Of a stretch of 64,000 nt of DNA, positions 1 to 8,744 are shown piece after piece; position 1 is the first letter of the stretch, and every line of letters begins with the position of its first letter. Source of the DNA: an uncultured Roseobacter sp. (GTDB lineage: Bacteria; Pseudomonadota; Alphaproteobacteria; Rhodobacterales; Rhodobacteraceae); assembly GCF_947495025.1 (NCBI RefSeq), contig NZ_CANLXG010000003.1, forward strand, positions 649,873 through 713,872, in the 5' to 3' direction. The translations under genes and the position numbers were made by a program. A model generated the notes under the pieces. The model ran no database searches. It was not told the origin of the DNA and was given only the letters and a program-made list of their open reading frames with translations.

Positions 1-171
1 AAATACCGGCGGTTTGACGGTAAAAAACTGCGATACCTGCGCAGTAATCTGAGCAAGGCAGCCGAGCATCTGCGCCGGGTACAGCGGGCGGGCGCGGGCG
101 TATTTGACCGCGAAACCCGCGCCGGCACCGGGCGGCTTCTTGAGAAACTCGAAAAAGAGCTGAAAAAATAA
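1..171 (+). CDS. C-terminal fragment of an unidentified protein
   Basis: An open frame enters from the left edge and stops at TAA (169-171), giving 56 residues. The tail is very basic and ends in a lysine- and glutamate-rich helix (LEKLEKELKK). I do not recognise the family, and most of the gene lies outside the window. It converges on the aconitase X genes, leaving 14 bp between its stop and theirs. Confidence 0.55.
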   Translation, partial: KYRRFDGKKLRYLRSNLSKAAEHLRRVQRAGAGVFDRETRAGTGRLLEKLEKELKK

Positions 172-185
172 GTTCGAAACCGCGG

Positions 186-587
186 TCAGATCCGGGCTAT
201 CTGCCCGTTCAGGCCGATGGAAATTCTGTCGCCTGTCTGCCAGGGCGGATCAGCCACCACCAGAACCGGGAGCGTGGGCAGGCCCATCTGACCAGCAACA
301 ACCACGCCGATCGGCAGTATCGCGTCCCGCGCGCCCAGGAGAAGCGCTGCAGGCGCTATTCCTGCACTGATCAGTTCCAGCATAACAGCAGATGAGCTGC
401 TCGATCCGACCAGACCGGGCACGATCAGGGCCTTGCCCGCCACAGATTCCCCCTGCTGTGGGTGCCCGGCCAGCGTAATCAGCGCCGTCGCCGGATCGAT
501 CCCACCCCAGAAACTCAGCGGTTCGGTCAGCCGGAGCACCCCGGCCACCGCAGAGCCCGCGCAGAGTATGTGCATTGAGCGGGTCAT
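186..587 (-). CDS. Aconitase X swivel (small) subunit, DUF126
   Basis: 133 residues matching the swivel domain of aconitase X. In this family the domain closes over the active site of the catalytic subunit and supplies a serine; the Ser-rich stretch GSSSSS near residues 61-66 is the expected site, followed by a hydrophobic helix. Its ATG overlaps the stop of the large subunit (ATGA at 584-587), so the two are translationally coupled and should form one enzyme. Type II aconitase X enzymes of bacteria dehydrate cis-3-hydroxy-L-proline to pyrroline-2-carboxylate; I infer that activity from family membership only. In many bacteria the two domains are fused, here they are separate. Confidence 0.85.
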   Translation of the reverse strand: MTRSMHILCAGSAVAGVLRLTEPLSFWGGIDPATALITLAGHPQQGESVAGKALIVPGLVGSSSSSAVMLELISAGIAPAALLLGARDAILPIGVVVAGQMGLPTLPVLVVADPPWQTGDRISIGLNGQIARI

Positions 588-1837
588 CTGTCACCCTGCC
601 CCGGTCTTCTGACGTGCCCCTGCTGTGCACTGGCGACGCATTCGGCAAGTGTTCCGAAAACCGGCAGATGGCCTGTGTTCCCCATGGCGTAGTGTGCAAA
701 TTTGGCGGAATTGGTCATCATGACACCGGGCTTTGCGGGAAGTACCGGCGTGACGACAACACAGGTATCGGTCACGATTTCCACGCCAAGGCTGACGAGC
801 GCAAGATCCGTACCGTCCGCACCCAGCGCCTTCAGCGTATGCCGGCCCATACAGATATAAAAAGGAACAGCAAAACTGCGTCCGCCGGCGAGGGCCAGGA
901 CGCTCCGGCATTCGGCTTCGCTGAAATGCGGACTGCCAACGGCGACGCAGTCGATCGGGCCGTCAGAAACCATACTCAGGTTGCGCCGCACATCTGCCAT
1001 CATCTCAGCTGTGATCGTCACGGTTGCCTCGGGCTCATTCCCGCCAAGCGCTGTATCCAGATCCGGGGCCTCGGGTGTGACGCCAACCAGATGCACGAGG
1101 GCCACAGCGCCGGTTGACGCGGCAGCGGCGCAAAGAGCCTTGAGTTTGTCTTCGTCCGCGTCCCGCGGCAGCCCGGTAACAGCACAGACTGTTTCGCCCG
1201 CCAGCCTGCCGATCAAAGACCCCAGCACCGGATAAAATGCACTGTCCTGCGTGACTGCGGCAGGCAGCAATGACGTATCCAGAACCAGCCGGGCGTATCG
1301 GTTTTCGGCAATGTGCAGCCCGTAAAAGGGCGCCTTTCCGGATATGGCGCAGGCAATGTCGAGAAAATCGCCATACCTGTTGGTCCGGGCGCCAAGAACG
1401 GTATTGGCAAAAGCAACGGCATTGGATTCACCCCAGGCAATCTGCTGTCCGGCTTCCGGTCGTGCTCCGGCCTGATACGGTGCACAGGTCCAGCTCGGGC
1501 GGCAACCGAGTTTTTCATGTGCGACCATAAGGCGGAAAGCCATCTTTCGCGCCGCAGACGACAGTCTGCACTGATCGGGGCGTAACAGGTTCAGCGCACC
1601 GACATTTGTGGTGGCAGGCACGCGCACCTGTGCCCCGCCGGACACAAGTTTTTCACAGTAAGTGACCCCGGCATTGCCGTGGAAAAGGCATCCGTCGATA
1701 TGACCGGAATGAATGCGGATCAACCTGTCAGCACCGAGCATCGCTGCAGCTTTTGTCACCAGCTCAAGTGCCATACGCTCTCCGGTCGAGCCGGTTTCGC
1801 CCGCAAGAACCGCCCTGTCGGTTACTGAAAGTTTCAT
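584..1837 (-). CDS. Aconitase X catalytic subunit (probable cis-3-hydroxy-L-proline dehydratase large subunit)
   Basis: 417 residues of the AcnX catalytic domain (DUF521). Recognisable pieces are the N-terminal LAGETGSTGERMALE, the HIDGC segment near residues 46-50, the TNVGALNLL segment near 77, GESNAVAFANTVLGARTNRYGD around 135, and the C-terminal TNSAKFAHYAMGNTG. The family lacks similarity to aconitase in its iron ligands apart from a few cysteines, and known bacterial members act on cis-3-hydroxyproline. It is the first gene of a two-gene operon with the swivel subunit. The start has only a weak ribosome-binding site (GGGGCC). No proline racemase or transporter of a hydroxyproline pathway is adjacent, so the physiological role is inferred. 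Confidence 0.85.
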   Translation of the reverse strand: MKLSVTDRAVLAGETGSTGERMALELVTKAAAMLGADRLIRIHSGHIDGCLFHGNAGVTYCEKLVSGGAQVRVPATTNVGALNLLRPDQCRLSSAARKMAFRLMVAHEKLGCRPSWTCAPYQAGARPEAGQQIAWGESNAVAFANTVLGARTNRYGDFLDIACAISGKAPFYGLHIAENRYARLVLDTSLLPAAVTQDSAFYPVLGSLIGRLAGETVCAVTGLPRDADEDKLKALCAAAASTGAVALVHLVGVTPEAPDLDTALGGNEPEATVTITAEMMADVRRNLSMVSDGPIDCVAVGSPHFSEAECRSVLALAGGRSFAVPFYICMGRHTLKALGADGTDLALVSLGVEIVTDTCVVVTPVLPAKPGVMMTNSAKFAHYAMGNTGHLPVFGTLAECVASAQQGHVRRPGQGDR

Positions 1838-2662
1838 CTGGCCCCGGCGTCCATCAGTCAGGTGAGTTCAGTCTGGGCTGCGGCAGGCTTGATACTCAAG
1901 AAAAACTTTGCAGACCCGACCGGCAACCGGGCGTCAGCCATGAATTGGTCATGACACATCATCCGTCTTCCGGACCCGATATCTCCGGGGGCAAGGCAGG
2001 GTCAGATTGCGTTCCCGCACCCGACAAGTTGATGGCCAGCGGATACGCAGTAACAGGACCTTTTTGGCGATTGTCCGATTGTAATTCGCGTTGTTGAGCC
2101 AGACGTTGGGCCAGGAATTCTTCATTCTGCTCCCGCATCCGGATAACAATCCGGACCCGGTCAGATGCGATGATTGTACGGTGCTTTTCTGACGGTGCAC
2201 CCGCTCCCGGTATTTTGCGCGTCAGGAACCGACAATTCTTCTCGCCGGAACCAGTTTCTTCGCAAACCCTGCTTTTCTGATCGTGTCTGCGCCCCGCATC
2301 GCCTTCCACGATGAATTCGTCCCTGAAAACCGGTGCACAATTTCCTGTCCAGGTGTCTTTACAGTGACCGGGCCGCTTCAGAGGTGGTTTCCACCGGTGA
2401 TTCAGCCCCAGGCTGCCTCGCCAGGCCTGACCTCTTCAACGATGATCCATCTGGTGCCCGCATTGTCGTTTCAGAAACCACTGTTGAGCAAAGTCACGGC
2501 TGGACCATGAAACGTTATTCGACTACACCACGATCATCGAAACTGTCCCGAGAAGGACCGGATCCATGGTTTTCCCGTCGCAGGCCTGAGTGCCGCCTGA
2601 ACATTCAGCGCAGAGCTGAACCACGCGATTTTTTCGCCGGTTGAACGTCCGGCAGGTGAACC
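1838..2662. other. 825-bp stretch without a supportable gene
   Basis: Between the aconitase X start and the MATE start there are only short overlapping frames on both strands, several beginning with weak codons and none with a recognised motif. One minus-strand frame (1959-2309) contains a helix-like RMREQNEEFLAQRLAQQ segment, and a plus-strand frame around 2430-2560 looks mildly protein-like, but neither has a ribosome-binding site. It may be an eroded gene. The right end must hold the MATE promoter. Confidence 0.4.
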
Positions 2663-3988
2663 ATGACTTACATTTCTTTTACTCCTGCAGCGTCCACACG
2701 CGCTGAAATCTGGCCCCTTCTGCGGCTTGCCGTGCCTTTGATTGTGGGCCTCGCGGCGGCCCTTCTTATCGGTGTGGTTGACACTGCCATGATCTCACCG
2801 CTGGGGACCGTGCCGCTGGCTGCAGCCGGCGTTACAACAGCCGTACTGATCATCATGATTTCTGCTCTGTGGGGCGTGGTGACCGTCATCTCGGTCCAGA
2901 TCAGTCAGGCTGAAGGTGCCGGGGACCCCGCCCGGGTTGCGACGGTGTTGCGGGGTGGCCTGATGCTCTGTCTGCTCGGCGGCACGGCTGGCGCACTGTT
3001 GATGATCGCGCTCTACCCGCTTCTCGGCCCACTCGGACAACCCCGTGATGTTCTGGCCATCCTGCCGCCGTACTGGGTATCCATGGCGGTCTGGATTGTG
3101 CCCTTCACGCTGTTCTTTGGTCTCAAGGCGTTGTTTGACGCGGTTGACAGACCCTGGACGGCCGTTGGTCTTTCCTATCTCGGCGTTCTGATCAACGTGC
3201 CCGCGAATTATGCACTTATTCACGTCCTCGATCTTGGAATTCTGGGGGCCGGGCTTGCCAGCATACTGTCACAGAGCATATCGCTGCTCGCCGCCTGGCT
3301 GGTGCTCATCCGGTCACCTGACCTTGCGGCCTTCCGGCAGGCCGTATCAGTGCCGTGGTCTGACATCCGGAAACAGTGCAGAGAAGCCTTGCCCCTGTGT
3401 CTGGGATATGCCGGTGAGGGCGGCGCATATGCCATTGTCGGCCTGATGATCGGATGGCTTGGCGCCGAAGCGCTGGCCGCTCATCAGATCGTCAACGCAA
3501 TCGGCGGTCTGGCCTATATGATCCCGCTGGGTATGGCCGGTGCGGCCTCAATCCGGGTTGGTCTGGCAGTTGGTGCGGGCAACCGGCACAGACTGCGTCC
3601 GATCCTGAAGGCCTCTTTTCTGATCGTCACCCTCTGGCAGCTTCTGGCTGCAGCTTTTTTTGTCGCCACGGGGCGTATCCTGGCCGAAAGCATGTCCAAT
3701 GATCCGGCTGTCATCGATCTGGCCGTGACGCTTTTTGTCATTGTTGCGGTACTGCAGGTTGCCGATGGCATTCAGGGAACGGCGCTTGGGGCACTGCGCG
3801 GGATGTCAGACATGAACCTGCCAACCGTTATCACACTGGCGGCATACTGGCCGCTCGCTTTGCCAGCCAGTTACCTTCTGGGTTTTGTGCTTGATATGGG
3901 CGCACCCGGCGTATGGATCGGTTACATGATCGGACTGACGGTCGCGGCCGCCATTCTGCCGTGGCGCTTCTGGCGGCTGACGGGCTGA
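2663..3988 (+). CDS. MATE family multidrug efflux transporter
   Basis: 441 residues with about twelve membrane segments, organised as two related halves, typical of the DinF/NorM (MATE) superfamily length. The first half begins with LRLAVPLIVGLAAALLIG followed by VDTAMISPLG, the family's usual helix 1-2 pattern; the second half repeats it with LGYAGEGGAYAIVG. Members export cationic drugs or metabolites across the inner membrane using a sodium or proton gradient. It has AGGTGAACC just before the ATG. It stands alone between unrelated neighbours, so a specific substrate cannot be inferred. Confidence 0.88.
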   Translation: MTYISFTPAASTRAEIWPLLRLAVPLIVGLAAALLIGVVDTAMISPLGTVPLAAAGVTTAVLIIMISALWGVVTVISVQISQAEGAGDPARVATVLRGGLMLCLLGGTAGALLMIALYPLLGPLGQPRDVLAILPPYWVSMAVWIVPFTLFFGLKALFDAVDRPWTAVGLSYLGVLINVPANYALIHVLDLGILGAGLASILSQSISLLAAWLVLIRSPDLAAFRQAVSVPWSDIRKQCREALPLCLGYAGEGGAYAIVGLMIGWLGAEALAAHQIVNAIGGLAYMIPLGMAGAASIRVGLAVGAGNRHRLRPILKASFLIVTLWQLLAAAFFVATGRILAESMSNDPAVIDLAVTLFVIVAVLQVADGIQGTALGALRGMSDMNLPTVITLAAYWPLALPASYLLGFVLDMGAPGVWIGYMIGLTVAAAILPWRFWRLTG

Positions 3989-4099
3989 GCCGGGGCCCGA
4001 AGGGAGGCTATGTCTCGTATGCCATACAAGATGAAACGGGCTGACCCTTTTCATCGGATGCCTGTTCGCAGGTTGTTGATTGCCGCCAGTCTGGGAGGA

Positions 4100-4696
4100 T
4101 CACCTCAGGAACTGCTGATACAGGAGAAAGGCAGCCAACAGTACGAGGACAGCTCCAAGTGTGCGATTGAACAGCATTCTCCGCTCGGATGTGCTGAGAA
4201 AGCGTTCGATCTGACTACCGAATACCGACCAGCTCCCGATGCCGAAGAAGCAAATAACACAATAGAGAAACACAAAGAAATAGAGTGCGGAACGACTCTG
4301 ATCGAGTTCAAAAAGACCAACTGCTGCGATGCAGGCCCCCCACGCTTTGGGATTGAGCCATTGCAGGGCAGCGCCCTGCCAGAAGTTTGGTTTGGGTTGC
4401 TCGCTCCTTTCCAGCGCGCCGTCAGATGTCAGTAGTTTGTATCCGAAATATACGATCAATGACGCGCCGAAGAAGGTCAGTGCGTCGATGACCCCTCCAA
4501 ACTGCTCTTCGATTACGGACAGGCCAACCCCGATCAAGAACAGCAGCAACGTAAACCCGATTGTTGCGCCGGTTACAAACCCTGCTGCACTGCGCACGCC
4601 ATGGTTCAGACCCGTCGAGAGCGTGATGAGGTTTACGGGTCCCGGCGAGATCGACATTGTCAACGCGAAGAGCGCCATCGATATAGCTTGTTCCAT
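4100..4696 (-). CDS. LysE/RhtB family amino-acid exporter
   Basis: 198 residues, six predicted membrane segments, with the LysE family N-terminal signature SISPGPVNL near residues 16-24, followed by GAALQWLNPKAW near 105-118. These transporters export amino acids or homoserine lactones from the cytoplasm. A longer open frame reaches 4741, but I chose the ATG at 4696 because GGAAGGAA lies directly upstream and the family begins about 15 residues before the SPGP motif. It is transcribed away from the LysR regulator at 4785, the usual arrangement in which the LysR protein controls the exporter. Confidence 0.88.
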   Translation of the reverse strand: MEQAISMALFALTMSISPGPVNLITLSTGLNHGVRSAAGFVTGATIGFTLLLFLIGVGLSVIEEQFGGVIDALTFFGASLIVYFGYKLLTSDGALERSEQPKPNFWQGAALQWLNPKAWGACIAAVGLFELDQSRSALYFFVFLYCVICFFGIGSWSVFGSQIERFLSTSERRMLFNRTLGAVLVLLAAFLLYQQFLR

Positions 4697-4784
4697 AAAA
4701 ATTCCTTCCCGACCGGTATGTAACTTTGGGAAGTACAACAATCAATTTGACCTATTTTAAAATATAATGAAGCTGTGTTTCATA
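4697..4784. promoter_or_regulatory. AT-rich divergent promoter region of the lysE-like and lysR-like genes
   Basis: The 88 bp between the two divergent starts is far more AT-rich than its surroundings. It holds ATTTTAAAAT (palindromic, about 4754-4763) and a TATAAT at 4763-4768 that could be a -10 for the LysR gene. A LysR-type operator is expected here, but I cannot pin down a T-N11-A box with confidence. Confidence 0.35.
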
Positions 4785-5687
4785 ATGATTGAGCATCTCA
4801 AATCTATCGCCGTTTTTGCCGAAGTTGTCCGGGCTGGTCAGTTTCGTGGCGCAGCAGAACGCCTGAACATGACGCCTTCGGCGGTGAGCTACCACATACG
4901 CGTTCTGGAAGATGCCATTGGCACCCCCTTGCTTTATCGCTCAACCCGTCGGTTCACTCTGACATCCAGTGGGGAGTTACTCTTCAACTCGGCCGAAGCA
5001 ATGCTCAATGCCGCTGAAACCGGGTTTGCGGGAGCCCGTCCGTCCGAAAGTGGATTGTCCGGTGTTTTGCGGATCACCCTTACAACCGCGTTATCTCACT
5101 CTGTCATTTCAGAGCGAATTACCCGGTTTTCAAAGAAGAACCCTGACCTCAGCCTTGAACTCACCTATGATAACCGGGAAACAGATTTGGTTGCCGAAGG
5201 CATAGATGTGGCTTTGCGGATTGGACGGCTCCGAGATTCAAGCCTCCTATGTAAGCACATCTGGGACATGCCTCGCACTTTGGTTGCGAGCCCGGTTTTC
5301 GAAGCAGCATATGGACCATTCAGAAGGCCCGCAGACCTGAAGGGCGTCCCATGGATCAGGTTCGCCGGTTTGGAGAAAAGCCGAACGCTCATCGATGAGA
5401 AAGGAACCAAATTTCAAATCGAACAGTCAGGTAACCTCTGCGTTAACAGTATCGAGGCTATGGTGGATTTTACACTCAATGGGGCGGGTTTATCTTCGCC
5501 GCCTACGCATTTTGTAGCGAAAAATCTTGTGACCGGAGAGCTGATCCGCTGTTTGTCAGACACTCGTATGAGTGATCTTCCGGTGTATGCAGTCTGGCAT
5601 CGGACTGTGGTTCCAAGCCCGGCAGTAAGAGACTTTATCGACTGCGTGACCGGGCACTGGACTGAGGACCTTGTTGGCGAAGACTAG
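4785..5687 (+). CDS. LysR family transcriptional regulator
   Basis: 300 residues, the normal length of the family. The N-terminal winged helix-turn-helix (about residues 3-60) reads SIAVFAEVVRAGQFRGAAE, LNMTPSAVSYHIRVLE and ends in the typical LYRSTRRFTLT; the substrate-binding domain follows from about residue 90 with LRITLTTALSH. The frame opens at 4767 but MIEHLKS at 4785 matches the family's usual short N terminus. It probably controls the divergent LysE-type exporter in response to the exported amino acid; that link is inferred from position. The C-terminal domain resembles the group that acts on cytosine or amino-acid derivatives only generally. Confidence 0.88.
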   Translation: MIEHLKSIAVFAEVVRAGQFRGAAERLNMTPSAVSYHIRVLEDAIGTPLLYRSTRRFTLTSSGELLFNSAEAMLNAAETGFAGARPSESGLSGVLRITLTTALSHSVISERITRFSKKNPDLSLELTYDNRETDLVAEGIDVALRIGRLRDSSLLCKHIWDMPRTLVASPVFEAAYGPFRRPADLKGVPWIRFAGLEKSRTLIDEKGTKFQIEQSGNLCVNSIEAMVDFTLNGAGLSSPPTHFVAKNLVTGELIRCLSDTRMSDLPVYAVWHRTVVPSPAVRDFIDCVTGHWTEDLVGED

Positions 5688-5744
5688 GCCGAAACGCGCC
5701 AGATAACACGCTGGGCAACGCCAGTTTTCAATCGGCTTCATCGA

Positions 5745-5975
5745 CAGCAGCCATTGGCGCGGCCGCAGTGAAAACTCACTTTGGCCGCACAGCAGACGTT
5801 CACAGTCGCAAACAGTAAGAGGGGTGAACCTGCTGTTCGCGAACTTTGCTGACCTCCGCTGGACAGGTTCGGATGACGGCCTGTCCTCTGGAGATGGCTT
5901 TGGCGGTTCGGAAAGCGGCGTTTACATGAGGTCCATACACCTTTCGACCCCGACGCACTGTGGTCTGGGCCAGAC
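5745..5975. repeat. Possible intergenic interspersed-repeat remnant
   Basis: This stretch has no gene-like frame yet has a texture I associate with short intergenic repeat families scattered through Rhodobacteraceae and Rhizobiales genomes, whose spurious translations read like 'LSSGDGFGGSESGVYMRS'. That recollection is not proof, and there is no second copy in this window to compare. It directly precedes the decayed sirohaem synthase remnant. Confidence 0.22.
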
Positions 5976-6068
5976 ATGGACGATTTCGCAATCGCCACGA
6001 TCACAGGAACCGCCGCAATCGCGCTGTGGTCGCTGAAGGCATCAAGACGGGGCGAATTCACCGCAGAC

Positions 6069-6415
6069 AGCGGTGGCAGTGTCAGCCGCGTCGGCGCCCG
6101 TCCGGATCGAAAGACCGGATTACACTGCGTGGCGTTCAGCGTCTGCAGGAAGCAGATGCGGTCTGCTACGATCGATTGCCAGACCCTGAATGTCAGAACT
6201 CGCGCGGCGCGACGCTGAGCGCATCTTTGTCGGAGAAGCGCCCTGCGGCCATTCTTGACCGCAAGAAAAAATACAGCCCCTCGTCAGTGCCAGCAAACGT
6301 GGGCCACGCATTGCGCGCCTGGCCGAGCGTCCAACGCGCTGTATTGCGGCCTCGCAGACAAAAAATATCGCTGCAGGCACAGAATTGGGCGTCGACCGAA
6401 CCTGAGGTTTGCCAG
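6069..6415 (+). pseudogene. Decayed uroporphyrinogen-III C-methyltransferase (sirohaem synthase) fragment
   Basis: Pieces of one SUMT domain are readable in all three plus frames in the right order. Frame one (6075-6104) has GSVSRVGARP, matching the family's G-V-LVGAGPG nucleotide-binding start. Frame two (about 6110-6175) has DRITLRGVQRLQEADAVCYD, matching the LT-A-LQEADVV-YDRL segment. Frame three (6190-6255) has ELARRDAERIFVGEAPCGHS, matching ELARRDAERIFVGKRPG-HS, then an in-frame TGA (6256) exactly where the family has a residue before PQEEI, and PQEKI plus RIARL continue after it to about 6410. Two frameshifts, a stop and loss of both ends show that it cannot make an enzyme. The glycine-rich GDPFVFGR region is unrecognisable. 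Confidence 0.7.
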
Positions 6416-6486
6416 ACAAAGTAAGCCTGTGCGGCAGTTGCGCCAAAATCTGTTTCCGGCAGGTCAGCCAGATCAAAAAATGTCGT

Positions 6487-8622
6487 TTATGTATTCCGCT
6501 CATCTTTGAGATGAAGCGCAGGTGCCGACCCATCCTTGTGTTCGCCGAAATAGATTGTCTGGTGCGGATAGGGGATTTCGATGCCTCGCGCATCGAGAAC
6601 TTTTTTGCACAGTTCATTGTACGCGCGCCCAACGCCCCATTGTTTGCCAGGCACGCATCTGATGCGTGCGCGCAATACGACGGCGCTGTCACCAAGGGCC
6701 TGGACCCCGAACCATTCCAGATCGCCCTCGATGAATTCGCCATTTTCCCCTTCGCGCAACTGTTCAAACGCCTCCAGCATGGCTTCACGCCCGTCGTCTA
6801 TGTTTTCGCGGTAGGCGATACCGAGGTCACAAACATAGTACGAGAAGTCCTTTACATAATTGGACACCATATCAACCGAAGAGAACGGAATCAGATGCAC
6901 AGTCCCATTCACGTCCCGTAGTGTGATTGACCTGATCGTGAGTTTTTCCGCAGTTCCGGTGGTACTGCCCAGAGTAACCACGTCTCCTACGTTTATCGCG
7001 TTTTCGAACTGGATGAACACGCCAGTGATAATGTCCTGGACGAGCTTTTGGGCACCAAAACCAATCGCCAGCCCCAGAACACCTGCAGAAGCGATGAGCG
7101 GCGCAATATCGATGCCCATCTCAGCAAGAGCAAACATTGAGATGATCACCATCAGAACAATGGTGGCCGCGTTTCGCAACAGGGTCAGCAGTGTTTTCTC
7201 TCTTGAGGTAGGCATGGACCCATATTCGGGGTTCAGCCGGTAATCCACCCATGACACCAGGGTAAGCCATGCCAGAAAGCCAAAAAGCAGGATCAAACCG
7301 ACGCTGACACTTTTGCCAACAACCCACTTGCCAAAATCGCTCTGCAAGAGGCCACTGAAGTCAATGGCACCTGCAAAATCCAGGGCAAACCCCACTACGA
7401 AAATTGAGATGATTGCTCTTACAATACCCAGGATACGTACAAAAAGCGCGTTAACCCGGCCCTCCAGCGAAGGCATGCGGCTGCTGACCACCTCCGGCAC
7501 GCGCAGCCCACGACTGCCAAATCTGGAAAGCCCTCCCGAAGCGAGCAATCCAAGTGTAATCACTGCAATCACCTGCCCCGTTGTCAGAAGCACCGGCCAT
7601 ATCAGTCCGTCCGGACGGGCTGCGACAATGATGGCGAGGCCCAGCAGATAAAGGACAACCGGAACATACCAGTTCCGGGCAGCAAAACGAATAACACTGG
7701 GTTTCTCATCCGGATTTTCGCCAAGAAACCAGACTGCAACGTCTCTCCTGCTTCTCAGGACAAGCGTGAGTGCCATGATGATTGCGACAAACGCGAGAAG
7801 GGTCGATATGCCCCGTCCCGCGCTGAACGAGGCCTGCCGGTTAACGATCGGAACGACCAGAAGCTGCCCGTAGCCGATGACTGTTGCAATGCTTCCCAAC
7901 CAGAACGACATATGTTTCGATGCCGCGTCTGAAATGGCAACGAAGCGCAGCTCATCCGTGCTGGGCGACAGGACCGCGCGAAAGAGCACTTTGGCCAGTC
8001 CCACAAGCAGGAACGCATTGAGATAAAGCGACTGCCGGACACCCATCGATCCGGGATCACCGTGAAGATAAAGTGCTGCCAGATACCCGAAACCCCAGGC
8101 AAGAATGACCACAAAGGCGTCCATCAGCGTTGTGGCTATTGCGACAGCCAGAGTGCGCAGAAAGTCCCAGTCGTGAGCGCGTGCTCCCATGCTCCGGGAA
8201 ACCCTCTTCGCAAAATAGCGCAGGACGATATAGCTGATGGTCGTGGCAATGAAGACAACAGCAAGGGCAATCAGTGCATCAGCCAGCGCGGCGAGCTGGT
8301 CAGCGTCCAAACTGCCTAACGTTGACGTCACTGACGTAATACCTGCCAGCGCAGACGCAAATGACCCGGCAGCGGTTTCTACAAAACCTGAAGTCAGTCG
8401 TGCGATTTGACGTCCGAACGACACCCCTTCCTCTGCTTCGGGAACTGCTTCAGTTGCTGTGGCAACCTCCCTGAGACTCGCGATCAAAGCCTCTCGTGCG
8501 CTGTCATCTTCCAGTAGATCGATGAGCTGCTGCGCTTCAGCGGCGGGATCAGCCTCCTGGGCAAAAACCATCCCTGAGAAGACAGTCGTAAAAAAAGCGA
8601 ACGCAAAGAAAGCCAAGCGCAT
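6487..8622 (-). CDS. Large mechanosensitive ion channel, MscS family
   Basis: 711 residues. A signal peptide (residues 1-21, ending VFAQ) leads into a periplasmic segment of about 100 residues, then roughly ten membrane helices. The MscS core sits near residues 500-640: the pore helix ASAGVLGLAIGFGAQKLVQD, then the beta domain with FENAINVGDVVTL and the C-terminal cytoplasmic cage. Architecture and length resemble E. coli YbiO (MscS-like with a long N-terminal extension) rather than the small MscS. It releases solutes upon hypo-osmotic shock. Its start is 122 bp from the divergent ZntB-type gene. The sequence is intact, with no sign of truncation. Confidence 0.9.
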   Translation of the reverse strand: MRLAFFAFAFFTTVFSGMVFAQEADPAAEAQQLIDLLEDDSAREALIASLREVATATEAVPEAEEGVSFGRQIARLTSGFVETAAGSFASALAGITSVTSTLGSLDADQLAALADALIALAVVFIATTISYIVLRYFAKRVSRSMGARAHDWDFLRTLAVAIATTLMDAFVVILAWGFGYLAALYLHGDPGSMGVRQSLYLNAFLLVGLAKVLFRAVLSPSTDELRFVAISDAASKHMSFWLGSIATVIGYGQLLVVPIVNRQASFSAGRGISTLLAFVAIIMALTLVLRSRRDVAVWFLGENPDEKPSVIRFAARNWYVPVVLYLLGLAIIVAARPDGLIWPVLLTTGQVIAVITLGLLASGGLSRFGSRGLRVPEVVSSRMPSLEGRVNALFVRILGIVRAIISIFVVGFALDFAGAIDFSGLLQSDFGKWVVGKSVSVGLILLFGFLAWLTLVSWVDYRLNPEYGSMPTSREKTLLTLLRNAATIVLMVIISMFALAEMGIDIAPLIASAGVLGLAIGFGAQKLVQDIITGVFIQFENAINVGDVVTLGSTTGTAEKLTIRSITLRDVNGTVHLIPFSSVDMVSNYVKDFSYYVCDLGIAYRENIDDGREAMLEAFEQLREGENGEFIEGDLEWFGVQALGDSAVVLRARIRCVPGKQWGVGRAYNELCKKVLDARGIEIPYPHQTIYFGEHKDGSAPALHLKDERNT

Positions 8623-8744
8623 AAACAGTCTCCAGCCTGCGGTGGAAGATCAAACATCTAGCGCCCTGCAGTGAATTGCACAACCACACCGGAATGTTGG
8701 ATAACTGCAAAAGCCGAGCGCTGAAAAACAGAAAGACGTTTCAA

